Assembly: GCA_017849455.1 (NCBI GenBank)
Contig: JAFIGX010000022.1
Span: forward strand, 806,001 to 870,000
Origin: Pseudobacter sp.
GTDB taxonomy: Bacteria; Bacteroidota; Bacteroidia; Chitinophagales; Chitinophagaceae
Direction: 5' to 3'
Length of the DNA stretch: 64,000 nucleotides
The translations under genes and the position numbers were made by a program. A model generated the notes under the pieces. It ran no database searches. It worked only from the letters and a program-made list of their open reading frames with translations, and had not been told where the DNA came from. Positions 8,070 through 16,228 of this stretch are shown piece by piece. How positions within the stretch are numbered: the stretch's first letter is position 1; every line of letters starts with the position of its first letter.

Positions 8070-9020
8070 ATGATAACCACTGCCGGTAAAAGGCTCCTTA
8101 TCCTGCTCTGCCCGCTGATCGTGCTGTTGATATGTTGTAAAAGCAATGCCGGGCAAAAGGCATCCCCCCTTCCTAAAACGGCCAGTTACGAAAAGCGGTT
8201 AGACAGCACCGTTCTGGTCAATGACCTGGCCTATCTATCGTCCGCAACACTCGAAGGCCGGGAAACAGGAAGTCCCGGCAATGCCAAAGCCCGTGAATTT
8301 ATCATTCACCGTTTCGATTCACTCGGGCTGCAGAAAGCAGATACCTCCTGGTTGCAACCATTCCCCCTCGGCCAGCGCAGCGGCAATAATGTGATCGGCA
8401 TGGTCCGCGGCACTGATTTTCCCGATCGGTACTATGTGCTTTCCGCCCATTACGATCACCTTGGCAAGAGAGGCAACCAAACCTTCTTCGGGGCCGATGA
8501 CAATGCTTCCGGCACAGCCTGCCTGCTTGCACTGGCTGGCTGGTTCAGCCGGCATCCACCCAAACATACGCTCATCATCGTTGCATTCGACGCAGAAGAA
8601 AAAGGGTTGCTGGGCTCCAGGTATTTTGTTGACCATTCACCTGTCGACCTGAAAAAAATATTGCTGAACATCAATATGGACATGGTGAGCCGCAATGATA
8701 AGAATGAAATTTACCTGGCAGGCACCTATCATTATCCCTTCCTGAAAAAATATGCGGATAGTATCCATCAGAAAACGGCTGTGAATGTGCTGTTGGGCCA
8801 TGATGGCGCGATGGGAGCGGGGGAAGACTGGACCAATCAGTCGGACCAGGGCCCATTTCACGGAAAGAATATCCCCTTCATGTATTTCGGTGTTGAAGAC
8901 CACCCGGATTATCACAAACCCAGTGATACATTCGATAAGGTCGACAAAAGCTTTTATTACCAGGTCTGCAATATGATCGCGGAAATGGTATTGCTGACCG
9001 ACAGGCAGGAAAAATTATAA
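8070..9020 (+). CDS. M28-family metallopeptidase, predicted lipoprotein
   Basis: The ATG at 8070 gives 316 residues with a lipoprotein signal ending in LIVLLICC; the frame also allows a start at 8031, overlapping dusB by 10 bases. The M28 zinc ligands are all visible: His in SAHYDHLG, Asp in GADDNASG, the Glu-Glu pair in FDAEEKGLLGS, Asp in NINMDMVSR and His in EDHPDYHKPSD. It is a periplasm-facing aminopeptidase or carboxypeptidase anchored in a membrane. The exact substrate is not readable. Confidence 0.94.
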   Translation: MITTAGKRLLILLCPLIVLLICCKSNAGQKASPLPKTASYEKRLDSTVLVNDLAYLSSATLEGRETGSPGNAKAREFIIHRFDSLGLQKADTSWLQPFPLGQRSGNNVIGMVRGTDFPDRYYVLSAHYDHLGKRGNQTFFGADDNASGTACLLALAGWFSRHPPKHTLIIVAFDAEEKGLLGSRYFVDHSPVDLKKILLNINMDMVSRNDKNEIYLAGTYHYPFLKKYADSIHQKTAVNVLLGHDGAMGAGEDWTNQSDQGPFHGKNIPFMYFGVEDHPDYHKPSDTFDKVDKSFYYQVCNMIAEMVLLTDRQEKL

Positions 9021-9027
9021 GCTGATC

Positions 9028-9549
9028 TTATTGAGCCCGGGCAGACACCCAGGCCACCAGCTTGGCAGTGTACTCTTTTGCCCGATTGGCAGCCGCCGTT
9101 TCCAAAGTGAACAGGAGGAATCCCTGGATCGCCAGGGCTATACCCAATCCATACCAGAAAGATCTGTCGGGATTCGACCGGAATAAAAATACCAGCACCA
9201 GCCCTGCAACGGCAAGCACCAGCTCCGCCCAGCGATAATTCACGAACATCTGCTCCATTTTTTTCATTCTCGGCAGCTCATGATCCTTTAGCGCCTGAGG
9301 GTTCATATCGAAAGCATATACGTTCTGTACACGCTCTTCATCACTGCTTTTACGGATGCCATAGCCTGTCATGATCTCGAAAATTCCCAACAGCAACAAT
9401 GGAATGGCGGCCCCTTTCCAGAAACTCGATCTCATGAAAAAGAAAAAAGCTATGGCCGCGAGAACTGCTATGGCGCCGATCACCAGCATCATGAGCGCTG
9501 CCTGCTTTTCCGCCACGAAATACTTTTCGATATCTGCCTTCGTGAACAT
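9028..9549 (-). CDS. Hypothetical four-helix membrane protein
   Basis: The ATG at 9549 gives 173 residues. A longer start at 9594 overlaps the upstream glutathione peroxidase stop by 11 bases and cannot be excluded. Hydrophobic segments lie at about residues 22-41, 46-62, 106-121 and 130-147, with a charged cytosolic loop (ALKDHELPRMKKMEQMF) between the pairs. I recognise no family. It is the last gene of a minus-strand run from gntP, so it is probably co-transcribed. Confidence 0.75.
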   Translation of the reverse strand: MFTKADIEKYFVAEKQAALMMLVIGAIAVLAAIAFFFFMRSSFWKGAAIPLLLLGIFEIMTGYGIRKSSDEERVQNVYAFDMNPQALKDHELPRMKKMEQMFVNYRWAELVLAVAGLVLVFLFRSNPDRSFWYGLGIALAIQGFLLFTLETAAANRAKEYTAKLVAWVSARAQ

Positions 9550-9583
9550 ATTCCAGGTTTTTTGGTGAACAATAGATTGTGGG

Positions 9584-10174
9584 CTACTCTTCAACTGCCT
9601 TTATCATATCTGCACCGGTTGGCGAAATGGATGGATCGAAATAATATGTCAACACCCCTTTTTCATCGACCAGGTACTTGGAAAAATTCCAGGAAGGAAC
9701 CTGCTCATTCCAACCATTCTCTGCTTTGTTGGTCAACCAGTGAAATACCGGGTTCTGATCAGCCGATCTGATCACTGTACTCTTTTTCACCAGGGGGAAG
9801 CTCACCCCGAAATTCACTTTACAGAATTGTGCTATGGTGGCATCATCCCCTTTCTCCTGTTTCTTGAAATCATTGGCAGGGAACCCGATCACTATCAGTT
9901 TATCCTTGTATTGCTGGTACAATTGCTGCAGGCCCTCATATTGATTCGTATAGCCGCAATCGCTGGCGGTGTTCACCAGCAGGACTTTCTTTCCCTTGAG
10001 ATCGCTCATCGATAAACTGTGGTTAGTATTCAACACAACAGACAGGTCATAAAAGGACTTCGATGGCTGAACATAGCGGTCGTTATTCAGTATCAGCATA
10101 TTTTTTCGGAATAACCGGGTAAAACCGATAAAGAGTGGATAGAATGCTTTCAATATTTTTTGCCTCACTGTCAT
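9584..10174 (-). CDS. Glutathione peroxidase family protein (thiol peroxidase)
   Basis: The 196 residues form a thioredoxin fold with the peroxidatic Cys in NTASDCGYTNQYEGL, the catalytic Gln in FPANDFKKQEKG, and Trp-Asn in PSWNFSKYLVD, so the Cys/Gln/Trp/Asn tetrad is complete. A second Cys (IAQFCKVNFG) sits where thioredoxin-dependent members have the resolving Cys, so thioredoxin is a likelier reductant than glutathione. The N-terminal ~30 residues are basic and hydrophobic (LFIGFTRLFRKN), possibly a membrane anchor. It lies 19 bases after the aldehyde dehydrogenase gene. Confidence 0.93.
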   Translation of the reverse strand: MTVRQKILKAFYPLFIGFTRLFRKNMLILNNDRYVQPSKSFYDLSVVLNTNHSLSMSDLKGKKVLLVNTASDCGYTNQYEGLQQLYQQYKDKLIVIGFPANDFKKQEKGDDATIAQFCKVNFGVSFPLVKKSTVIRSADQNPVFHWLTNKAENGWNEQVPSWNFSKYLVDEKGVLTYYFDPSISPTGADMIKAVEE

Positions 10175-10193
10175 ACCTCGAAATAATGCAGGA

Positions 10194-11576
10194 TCACCGG
10201 ATGATCCATTTGAACAATTTCAGCTTTCCCTTGAATGGCGGATACTTGACTGCCGGATCGAACCAGCCTGGCGTTTTCATGATGGATTTGTGATGACTGA
10301 AAGTTTCAAAGCTATGCCTTCCATGATAATAACCGATGCCGCTGGCGCCCCGCCCGCCAAAAGGCAGGTAATTATTGGTAAAATGCCAGCTTGTATTATT
10401 CACGCATCCGCCGCCAAATGGTATGGAGCCCAGCCAGGCCCTCTCTTTCTTTTTACTCCTGGTAAACAAATAGAGCGCCAGTGGTTCAGGGTGCTGTCGC
10501 ACAATGGTCATGGCCTCTTCCATGGTATTGAAAGGGATCACAGGGAGGATGGGGCCGAATATCTCATCCTTCATCACTTCGGCATTGGCTGTAATATTCT
10601 CCATGATCGTCGGTGCAATGAATAATTTTTCACGATCATGGGCGCCTCCCTGCACAATGGAACCTTCGGATAGATATTTTACCAGCCTGTCGAACTGTTT
10701 CTCATTGACGATCTTTCCGTAGTTATAATTATGGTAAGGATCATCGCTGTAAAAGGCATGGATCTTTTTCTGCAGGGCTTTTACCAGCTCATTCTTCCTG
10801 GAATGATGGACCAGCACATAATCCGGTGCTACGCATATTTGTCCGGCATTCGAGAATTTGGTCACAGCAATACGCCGTGCCGCCATCGAAATATTGGCAT
10901 CTGCTTCCACGATACAGGGGCTTTTGCCTCCCAGTTCCAGTGTTACGGGCACTAGTTTTTCAGCGGCCATTTTGTAAATAAGCTTGCCAACTCCTGCCCC
11001 GCCGGTATAAAAAACATGATCGAAGCGGAACTGTTCCATCATGGCAGGCACGATCACAGCGCCCTCCCCTTCTGCCAATAAAATATAATTGGGAGGAAAA
11101 ATTTCGGTGATGATCCTTTTCATGACAGCAGTCGTTGCAGGTGCAAGTTCACTGGGCTTCAGCACCACGCAATTGCCTGCTGCAATAGCGCCCACGAGCG
11201 GCGCGAACAATAATTGAAAGGGATAGTTCCAGGCGCCGATGATCAGCACCACGCCCAGGGGTTCCCGCAACACAAAACTCGTGGAGGGAAGGTTCACGAG
11301 ATTGGTGCGGAACTTTTGCGGTTGCACCCATCGTTCCAGTCCTTTTAATGCCGTGCTGATCTCGCTGAGCACAAAACCTGTTTCTGTTACCCAGGATTCT
11401 TCCGGGCTTTTTTTCAGATCAGTGTACAAAGCCTGGTGCAGGGCCTGTTCATGATAAAGCAGGGAACGCCTGAGCTGTTGTAATTGTTTTTTACGGAAGC
11501 GGTATGGACGGGTGGCCCCACTATCGTAGAATATGCGCAGGGAAGAAAGCTGATCAGGGAGCGCCCCGTTTGGCAT
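10194..11576 (-). CDS. Aldehyde dehydrogenase (ALDH3-like)
   Basis: The 460 residues carry the ALDH active site: Glu in LELGGKSPCIVE and the catalytic Cys in NAGQICVAPDY, with the Rossmann segment IGAWNYPFQL. Length and the C-terminal hydrophobic/basic end resemble ALDH3-type fatty or aromatic aldehyde dehydrogenases. It oxidises an aldehyde to the acid with NAD(P). It lies between glycerate kinase (21-base gap) and glutathione peroxidase, suggesting either carbon-acid metabolism or detoxification of peroxidation products. Confidence 0.94.
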   Translation of the reverse strand: MPNGALPDQLSSLRIFYDSGATRPYRFRKKQLQQLRRSLLYHEQALHQALYTDLKKSPEESWVTETGFVLSEISTALKGLERWVQPQKFRTNLVNLPSTSFVLREPLGVVLIIGAWNYPFQLLFAPLVGAIAAGNCVVLKPSELAPATTAVMKRIITEIFPPNYILLAEGEGAVIVPAMMEQFRFDHVFYTGGAGVGKLIYKMAAEKLVPVTLELGGKSPCIVEADANISMAARRIAVTKFSNAGQICVAPDYVLVHHSRKNELVKALQKKIHAFYSDDPYHNYNYGKIVNEKQFDRLVKYLSEGSIVQGGAHDREKLFIAPTIMENITANAEVMKDEIFGPILPVIPFNTMEEAMTIVRQHPEPLALYLFTRSKKKERAWLGSIPFGGGCVNNTSWHFTNNYLPFGGRGASGIGYYHGRHSFETFSHHKSIMKTPGWFDPAVKYPPFKGKLKLFKWIIR

Positions 11577-11597
11577 AGTAGAAAGGTTTATTCTAAG

Positions 11598-12746
11598 TTA
11601 CAGGATTTTTGGGGTTTGGCACAATGCGAGCATGTCGCCTATAAGCTTGCCTGTCCGCACCAGGTTCTCTTCTGTAAGCTGAAAAGCTTCGTTCAACTGC
11701 ATAGGTCCATTACCGATAGCCAGTAGTACATCGAAATATTCCTGTAGTGCAGGGTCTGTGTCGACCGGCACTTTCCCCGCAACCCCGATCACGGGGATCT
11801 TTTTTTCCCTGGCACGCAAAGCCACACCGAAAGGCGCTTTGCCCTGCAGGGTCTGCACATCGATGCTGCCTTCACCGGTGATCACATAATCTGCTTTTTG
11901 CAGGGCTTCATTGAAACCTGTAAGGTCGAGGAACCGGTCGATGCCATCGAGCAGTGTTGCCTGCAGGAAGGCTGCCATGGCTGCGGCCATGCCGCCGGCA
12001 GCGCCGCCATGCCTGATGGTGGCCATATCCTTGCCGGTCTGTTGCAGGGTCACATCACGCAATCTCTTCAAAGACGCTTCGAGCTGTTGCACCATGGCAG
12101 GGGTGGCGCCTTTCTGCGGTCCGAAGACCGCCGCAGCACCCTGATCGCCCAGGAGGGTATTGGTTACATCGCAGAGAACGGTCACAGAAACTTTTTGCAG
12201 GCGGGCGTCGAGGCCCATGGTATCGATGGCAGCAAGCTCAAGCAGGCTTTCCGGCATTTGTTGGAGTTCTTTGCCTTTGGCATCGAGGAAGCGGACACCC
12301 AGTTCCTGCAGCATGCCGGTGGCCCCGTCGACCGTAGCGCTGCCCCCGATACAGATGATGATCTGTTCAACACCCTGATCGAGGGCATGTTTGATCAGTT
12401 CCCCTGTACCTCTTGTAGTGGTGCGCAAGGGATTCAGCTCATCGGGTTTCAATAGCCGCAGGCCGGACGCATTGGCCATTTCAATAACGGCTGTACGGCC
12501 ATTGTCGATAAGACCATAGAATGCCTTGATCATCCTTCCCAAAGGATCATGCACAGGGATATTTATAACGGTACCGTGTAGTTGCTGAACAAGCAGGTTG
12601 GCAGTACCGTCACCGCCATCTGCAACGGGAAAACTTTCACAGGTGCAGGGCAGACGGCTTTGTTGCAGTCCTTTGCTGAGGGCTGTTGCCACTTCATCGG
12701 CAGGAAGGCTGTTCTTGAATGCATTGGGAGCAACAAGGAAGTGCAT
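11598..12746 (-). CDS. glxK: Glycerate kinase (GlxK family)
   Basis: The 382 residues start with LVAPNAFKNSLPADEVA and contain FPVADGGDGT, the GELIKHALDQG segment and CIGGSATVDGATGM, all typical of bacterial glycerate 2-kinase of the GlxK/GarK family. It phosphorylates D-glycerate with ATP for entry into lower glycolysis. It begins 7 bases after the end of gntP, strong evidence for one operon in which the permease imports the substrate. Confidence 0.95.
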   Translation of the reverse strand: MHFLVAPNAFKNSLPADEVATALSKGLQQSRLPCTCESFPVADGGDGTANLLVQQLHGTVINIPVHDPLGRMIKAFYGLIDNGRTAVIEMANASGLRLLKPDELNPLRTTTRGTGELIKHALDQGVEQIIICIGGSATVDGATGMLQELGVRFLDAKGKELQQMPESLLELAAIDTMGLDARLQKVSVTVLCDVTNTLLGDQGAAAVFGPQKGATPAMVQQLEASLKRLRDVTLQQTGKDMATIRHGGAAGGMAAAMAAFLQATLLDGIDRFLDLTGFNEALQKADYVITGEGSIDVQTLQGKAPFGVALRAREKKIPVIGVAGKVPVDTDPALQEYFDVLLAIGNGPMQLNEAFQLTEENLVRTGKLIGDMLALCQTPKIL

Positions 12747-12753
12747 ATATCGA

Positions 12754-14085
12754 TTACGATAAGAATAATGATAAAATATAGACCGATAATAAGGTGATCA
12801 GCCCCATCCACAAGCTCGCCACCGAATATACTTTCAGCATGGTACGCATGTCGAGACCTGAGAATTTTGCGATCACCCAAAAATAAGCATCATTGGCGTG
12901 AGAGATCATCATGGAGCCGGCTCCCATCGACAAGACGCTGAGCAATTTTCCATGCTCCGTATCGAGCCCCAGGGAAGGCAATAGAGGCTGAATGATAGAG
13001 GCGGCAGTGATGATGGCAACGGTGGAAGAGCCCTGGGCCGTTTTCAGGATAAAGGTGAGCAGGAAAGGGAAAAATATCCCCATGGTTTCAAGGGAGAGCG
13101 TCTCGCTGAAATGCTGACCGAGTTTGGTGGCGGCGAGTACGGCGCCGAAGGCGCCGCCTGCGCCGATGATCACAAGGATGCCCCCGGCTTTTTCGGCCCC
13201 TTCCTGCAGCAACCTGCCCACAGCGGCTTTTGTCCAGTTGCGGCCTGCATTGAAGGCCAGCAGTATGCCGATCGACAAAGCGATCACCGGCTCACCCAGT
13301 ATGCCGAATACGGTATGCCACCCTTTGGCAGCCGATCTTTCCACCATGAAAAATGAATTCATGGCGATCAGCAAGATCGGAACGATCACCGGCAGAAAAG
13401 CCCTGAGCACGGAAGGCAATTCCGATGCCGGCTGATCGATATGCTCTTCCGGCGCCTCCACCACCGGCACTTTTTTACCTGCATAACGCGCCCACCAGTA
13501 GCCTACCAGCATACCGGGAATGGCCACCAGCACACCAATGGCAATCAGCCTGCCGAAATCGACGCCGATGGTCCCTGCTGCTGCGGCCGCGCCGGGATGG
13601 GGCGGCAGCAGGCAATGCACTGCATATAATCCTGTGGCCAGCGATACGGCCATGATGGCAACGGAGATGCCTGTGCGCCTGGCGAGTGATTGATTCAATC
13701 CGCTCAGCACGATATAACCAGAATCGCAAAAGATCGGCAGCCCTACTATGAAGCCGGTAATGCTCATGGCCAATGGCGCCCGGCGTTCTCCTGTTTTTTT
13801 CAGAATGAAAGAGGCCATCACCCGTGTACTGCCGGTATGTTCCAGCAGGGCGCCCAAAGTGGTGCCCAACACAATGATGAACCCCAAGGAGCGCATGATA
13901 TGGCCAAACCCTTCTTTCACCGTGGAGATGATCTCCGATACAGGCATCTGAACGCCCAGTCCAACGAGAAAGCAGGCGATCATCAACGCGAAAAACGCAT
14001 GCACCCGGAATTTAGCTGTCAGTAAAATGATCACACCAATGCCAGCTAATAAGCAAATCACAACCTGCAAAAAAGAAGTAGCCAT
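12754..14085 (-). CDS. gntP: GntP-family gluconate/organic-acid permease
   Basis: The 443 residues form 12 or more hydrophobic helices with family features such as LGTTLGALLEHTGSTRVMA, FCDSGYIVLSGL, LLPPHPGAAAAAGTIG and SHANDAYFWVI near the C-terminus. GntP permeases import gluconate, glycerate and related hydroxy acids with protons. The adjacent glycerate kinase makes glycerate or a precursor the likely cargo. A near-consensus -7 box (TATCTTTT, minus strand, 14100-14107) lies just upstream. It is probably the first gene of a five-gene run. Confidence 0.95.
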   Translation of the reverse strand: MATSFLQVVICLLAGIGVIILLTAKFRVHAFFALMIACFLVGLGVQMPVSEIISTVKEGFGHIMRSLGFIIVLGTTLGALLEHTGSTRVMASFILKKTGERRAPLAMSITGFIVGLPIFCDSGYIVLSGLNQSLARRTGISVAIMAVSLATGLYAVHCLLPPHPGAAAAAGTIGVDFGRLIAIGVLVAIPGMLVGYWWARYAGKKVPVVEAPEEHIDQPASELPSVLRAFLPVIVPILLIAMNSFFMVERSAAKGWHTVFGILGEPVIALSIGILLAFNAGRNWTKAAVGRLLQEGAEKAGGILVIIGAGGAFGAVLAATKLGQHFSETLSLETMGIFFPFLLTFILKTAQGSSTVAIITAASIIQPLLPSLGLDTEHGKLLSVLSMGAGSMMISHANDAYFWVIAKFSGLDMRTMLKVYSVASLWMGLITLLSVYILSLFLS

Positions 14086-14178
14086 CCTGATTATTTCGGA
14101 AAAAGATACTTAATTAAATGGTATATCAACAATATGTAGATAAAATGATATGGGTCCCCGTCATCTTTCGGATGTCGA

Positions 14179-15057
14179 TCATTTAGCGGCCGGCAGGGTC
14201 TCTGTAGTGTTGTTGTTTTTGCAGGATGGGCCCCCGGCCTGCGTCTCCAATACCCTGCCGCCCAGTTGCAGAAGCTGTTTAACCTTCTGCAACAGGTCCA
14301 GTAATTGATCTTCCTGAATAGAGAAATCATATTTATACCTTCCATGTATATACGCTTTTTGAAGTACCCGGAATAATTGCTGATCGGCCTCCGACTGACG
14401 GGAAAACAGCTTCAACGCCTCACCGTACGACATGGCCGTATATCGCAGCAGCTTATCGAGATTATGTGTTCCGGCCCGGTAGCCTGTGCAGCGGCGTATG
14501 AGGGCGATACAGGTATGCTCAGTGGCCTGGTGAAGCAGGAAAGCTGCCAGGTTGAATTGCCTGCGCAGGGTATAGAGCTCAGCTCCTGCAAAGAATTCTG
14601 TGGCGAGGTGATAGGTGTGCAGGCATTCGGACCGCAACTTTTCCCGGAGGGCCTCACTGTTATCGGTACGTGGAATGGCGAGCGCCACCTGTTCTGCATC
14701 GAAAAGGAGGGTTGCATGCCGGTATACCTGCACGGCAAAGAGCTGACCTTCCTGTAACCATTTGTTGAAGGTCTTCACAGGCAATACAAGCGCTGTTACG
14801 GCAGTGAGATCACGGCAGCGCTGCTCGATCTGGTCCTGCACTTCATCATCGCTTCTCCTGTCATCCGGACGAAGGAGCACCAGCATGAAATAAGTCGTTA
14901 CCTGTTGCTCTTCCGGCGACTGCCCTCCAAAAATATTCTCCGAGCATTGACTTGTATAGGAGCGGCCCAGCAGGAAGATCTTTTCCGGGTTGGCTGCTTC
15001 CCGGACCCGGCGGAACAACTTCTGCGGGAGTACTTTGTGTTCATTGTGCATGATCAT
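14179..15057 (-). CDS. Degenerate nucleotidyltransferase-HEPN fusion protein
   Basis: The ATG at 15057 gives 292 residues. The N-terminal ~130 residues look like a minimal nucleotidyltransferase fold (FLLGRSYTSQ as a relic of the Gly-Ser loop) without a clear catalytic acidic pair. The C-terminal half is a HEPN helical domain (FLLHQATEHTCIALIRRCTG, then THNLDKLLRY and YIHGRYKYDF). The Rx4-6H motif of HEPN ribonucleases is not evident, so RNase activity is doubtful. A 95-residue gene precedes it on the same strand and a divergent XRE gene flanks the pair. Function is unknown; a toxin-antitoxin-like or stress-sensing role is an inference. Confidence 0.85.
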   Translation of the reverse strand: MIMHNEHKVLPQKLFRRVREAANPEKIFLLGRSYTSQCSENIFGGQSPEEQQVTTYFMLVLLRPDDRRSDDEVQDQIEQRCRDLTAVTALVLPVKTFNKWLQEGQLFAVQVYRHATLLFDAEQVALAIPRTDNSEALREKLRSECLHTYHLATEFFAGAELYTLRRQFNLAAFLLHQATEHTCIALIRRCTGYRAGTHNLDKLLRYTAMSYGEALKLFSRQSEADQQLFRVLQKAYIHGRYKYDFSIQEDQLLDLLQKVKQLLQLGGRVLETQAGGPSCKNNNTTETLPAAK

Positions 15058-15108
15058 GGTGAACGATTTTTCTGCAGGCCTCACGGCCTGCGTTCTTTTC
15101 CCAGATGG

Positions 15109-15396
15109 TTATTTCTTCTTTTCCTGCTTTTTCTGTTTCCTGAGCAGGTAAGCCGCTTCTACCAGGATCTCGATATTCCTGTAAAAGAAAAGCAGGTTGT
15201 TGCGGTCGCGGCCCGATTCGAAGACGTCGTTGTCCGTGACCATTGCCACCTGCATCCATTCCCAGAGTATCTGCCGGATATCATCGAGATGATACCAGGT
15301 AAAAAATTCCTCCAGGATACGGCCGGGGTCTTTCATTTGTTTTTCTGAAAGACGGATCGGCTGATTGTACCATTGGGTGCGTTTGTACGCTTTCAT
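15109..15396 (-). CDS. Small conserved helical protein upstream of the HEPN gene
   Basis: The 95 residues are predicted almost all helical, begin YKRTQWYNQPIRLS and end in a lysine-rich tail (LLRKQKKQEKKK). The middle has many Trp and aromatic residues (EEFFTWYHLDDIRQILWEW). I recognise no named domain, though similar short proteins sit beside HEPN genes in other Bacteroidota from memory. Its stop is 51 bases before the HEPN start and the strand is the same, so co-transcription is likely. It could be a partner or regulator of the HEPN protein. Confidence 0.72.
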   Translation of the reverse strand: MKAYKRTQWYNQPIRLSEKQMKDPGRILEEFFTWYHLDDIRQILWEWMQVAMVTDNDVFESGRDRNNLLFFYRNIEILVEAAYLLRKQKKQEKKK

Positions 15397-15755
15397 GATT
15401 TTTCATTTTATGGTGAATGAATACAATAAAGGTCCCCTTCGCTGTTTCGCAGCGCAATGATCAGGTAAATAGCCGCAGTAGCGGGTTCCAGCCGAAACCT
15501 CCCTATGCTGATTGACACCGCCTTGCTTTATGTGCATGAAAATAGCTGCCTGCCGGACCAGCCGGCACAGTAAAAATGTTAAAAGGATGATACTAAGAAA
15601 CTGTCTTGTTGTTTTCTGCGGAAAGCCTTGTGGATAAATATAACTCTTATCAGTATGCGCTAAGTAAATCTACATTCTAATTACTAACGTAGATTTACAT
15701 ACGCAATGTATAGAATAGATTTCGAAAGTCAATCACCTAATTAAACTTTTTTATT
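15397..15755. other. 359-base divergent gap before XRE regulator
   Basis: No gene is visible. The right third is AT-rich and holds the 10-bp inverted repeat listed separately and a near-consensus -7 box (TAGATTTC, 15716-15723) for the plus-strand XRE gene. The left part has no motif that I recognise. Confidence 0.6.
15664..15698. promoter_or_regulatory. Candidate operator: perfect 10-bp inverted repeat
   Basis: GTAAATCTAC at 15664-15673 is mirrored by GTAGATTTAC at 15689-15698 with a 15-base spacer. It sits 58 bases before the XRE start and within the divergent promoter region of the HEPN pair, the usual place for an operator bound by an autoregulating XRE protein. It has no T-run, so a terminator is unlikely. 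Confidence 0.5.
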
Positions 15756-16121
15756 GTGAGATATAAAAAGAACTACCTCGGCAGGAACCTGCTCTACCTG
15801 CGCAAGCTGAAGAAGCTGACGCAACGGCAAATGGAACAGCATCTCGATATCGGGCGTGCCTCCTGGTCCAATTATGAGCTTGGGATCACTTCCCCTTCAC
15901 TCGATAGCCTGATCAATATCGCCCGGTTCTTCAATGTTTCGGTGAATGAGCTGGTGCTCGAAGACCTCGAGCCGGCCGGAACGGATACTGAACTCCGGCC
16001 CTTTTATTCGAATGATACCATCGTGGTGATCTCGGCCGGTGAATTCTATTTTCTCAAAAATGAGATGGAGCGCCTGTTGGAAGAAGTAGAGAATATCACA
16101 AAGACATACAATTCGCTGTGA
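15756..16121 (+). CDS. XRE-family HTH transcriptional regulator
   Basis: The 121 residues begin at GTG. Residues 7-65 are a Cro/CI-type helix-turn-helix (LGRNLLYLRKLKKLTQRQME, then RASWSNYELGITSPSLDSLI). A short C-terminal region ends in a helix (FYFLKNEMERLLEEVENI) that probably dimerises. It is divergent from the HEPN pair, with an inverted-repeat candidate operator between, so autoregulation and control of that pair are plausible. Direct evidence is limited to the HTH. Confidence 0.9.
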   Translation: MRYKKNYLGRNLLYLRKLKKLTQRQMEQHLDIGRASWSNYELGITSPSLDSLINIARFFNVSVNELVLEDLEPAGTDTELRPFYSNDTIVVISAGEFYFLKNEMERLLEEVENITKTYNSL

Positions 16122-16195
16122 ACAGCTCTGCCTTTCGTCAAGGGACCGCTTCCATTCATCAGGCATTTATCCGCCTTTCACCGGACACTGGTACC

Positions 16196-16222
16196 TTTAT
16201 TGTATATTATCTGTACAATAAA
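16196..16222. promoter_or_regulatory. Inverted repeat directly upstream of sugar dehydrogenase gene
   Basis: TTTATTGTA at 16196-16204 and TACAATAAA at 16214-16222 are perfect reverse complements around a 9-base spacer, ending 6 bases before the start codon at 16229. A near-consensus -7 box TACCTTTA (16192-16199) overlaps the left arm, so a bound protein would block transcription. It could also fold as a weak hairpin in the RNA. Confidence 0.45.
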
Positions 16223-16228
16223 GCCATT

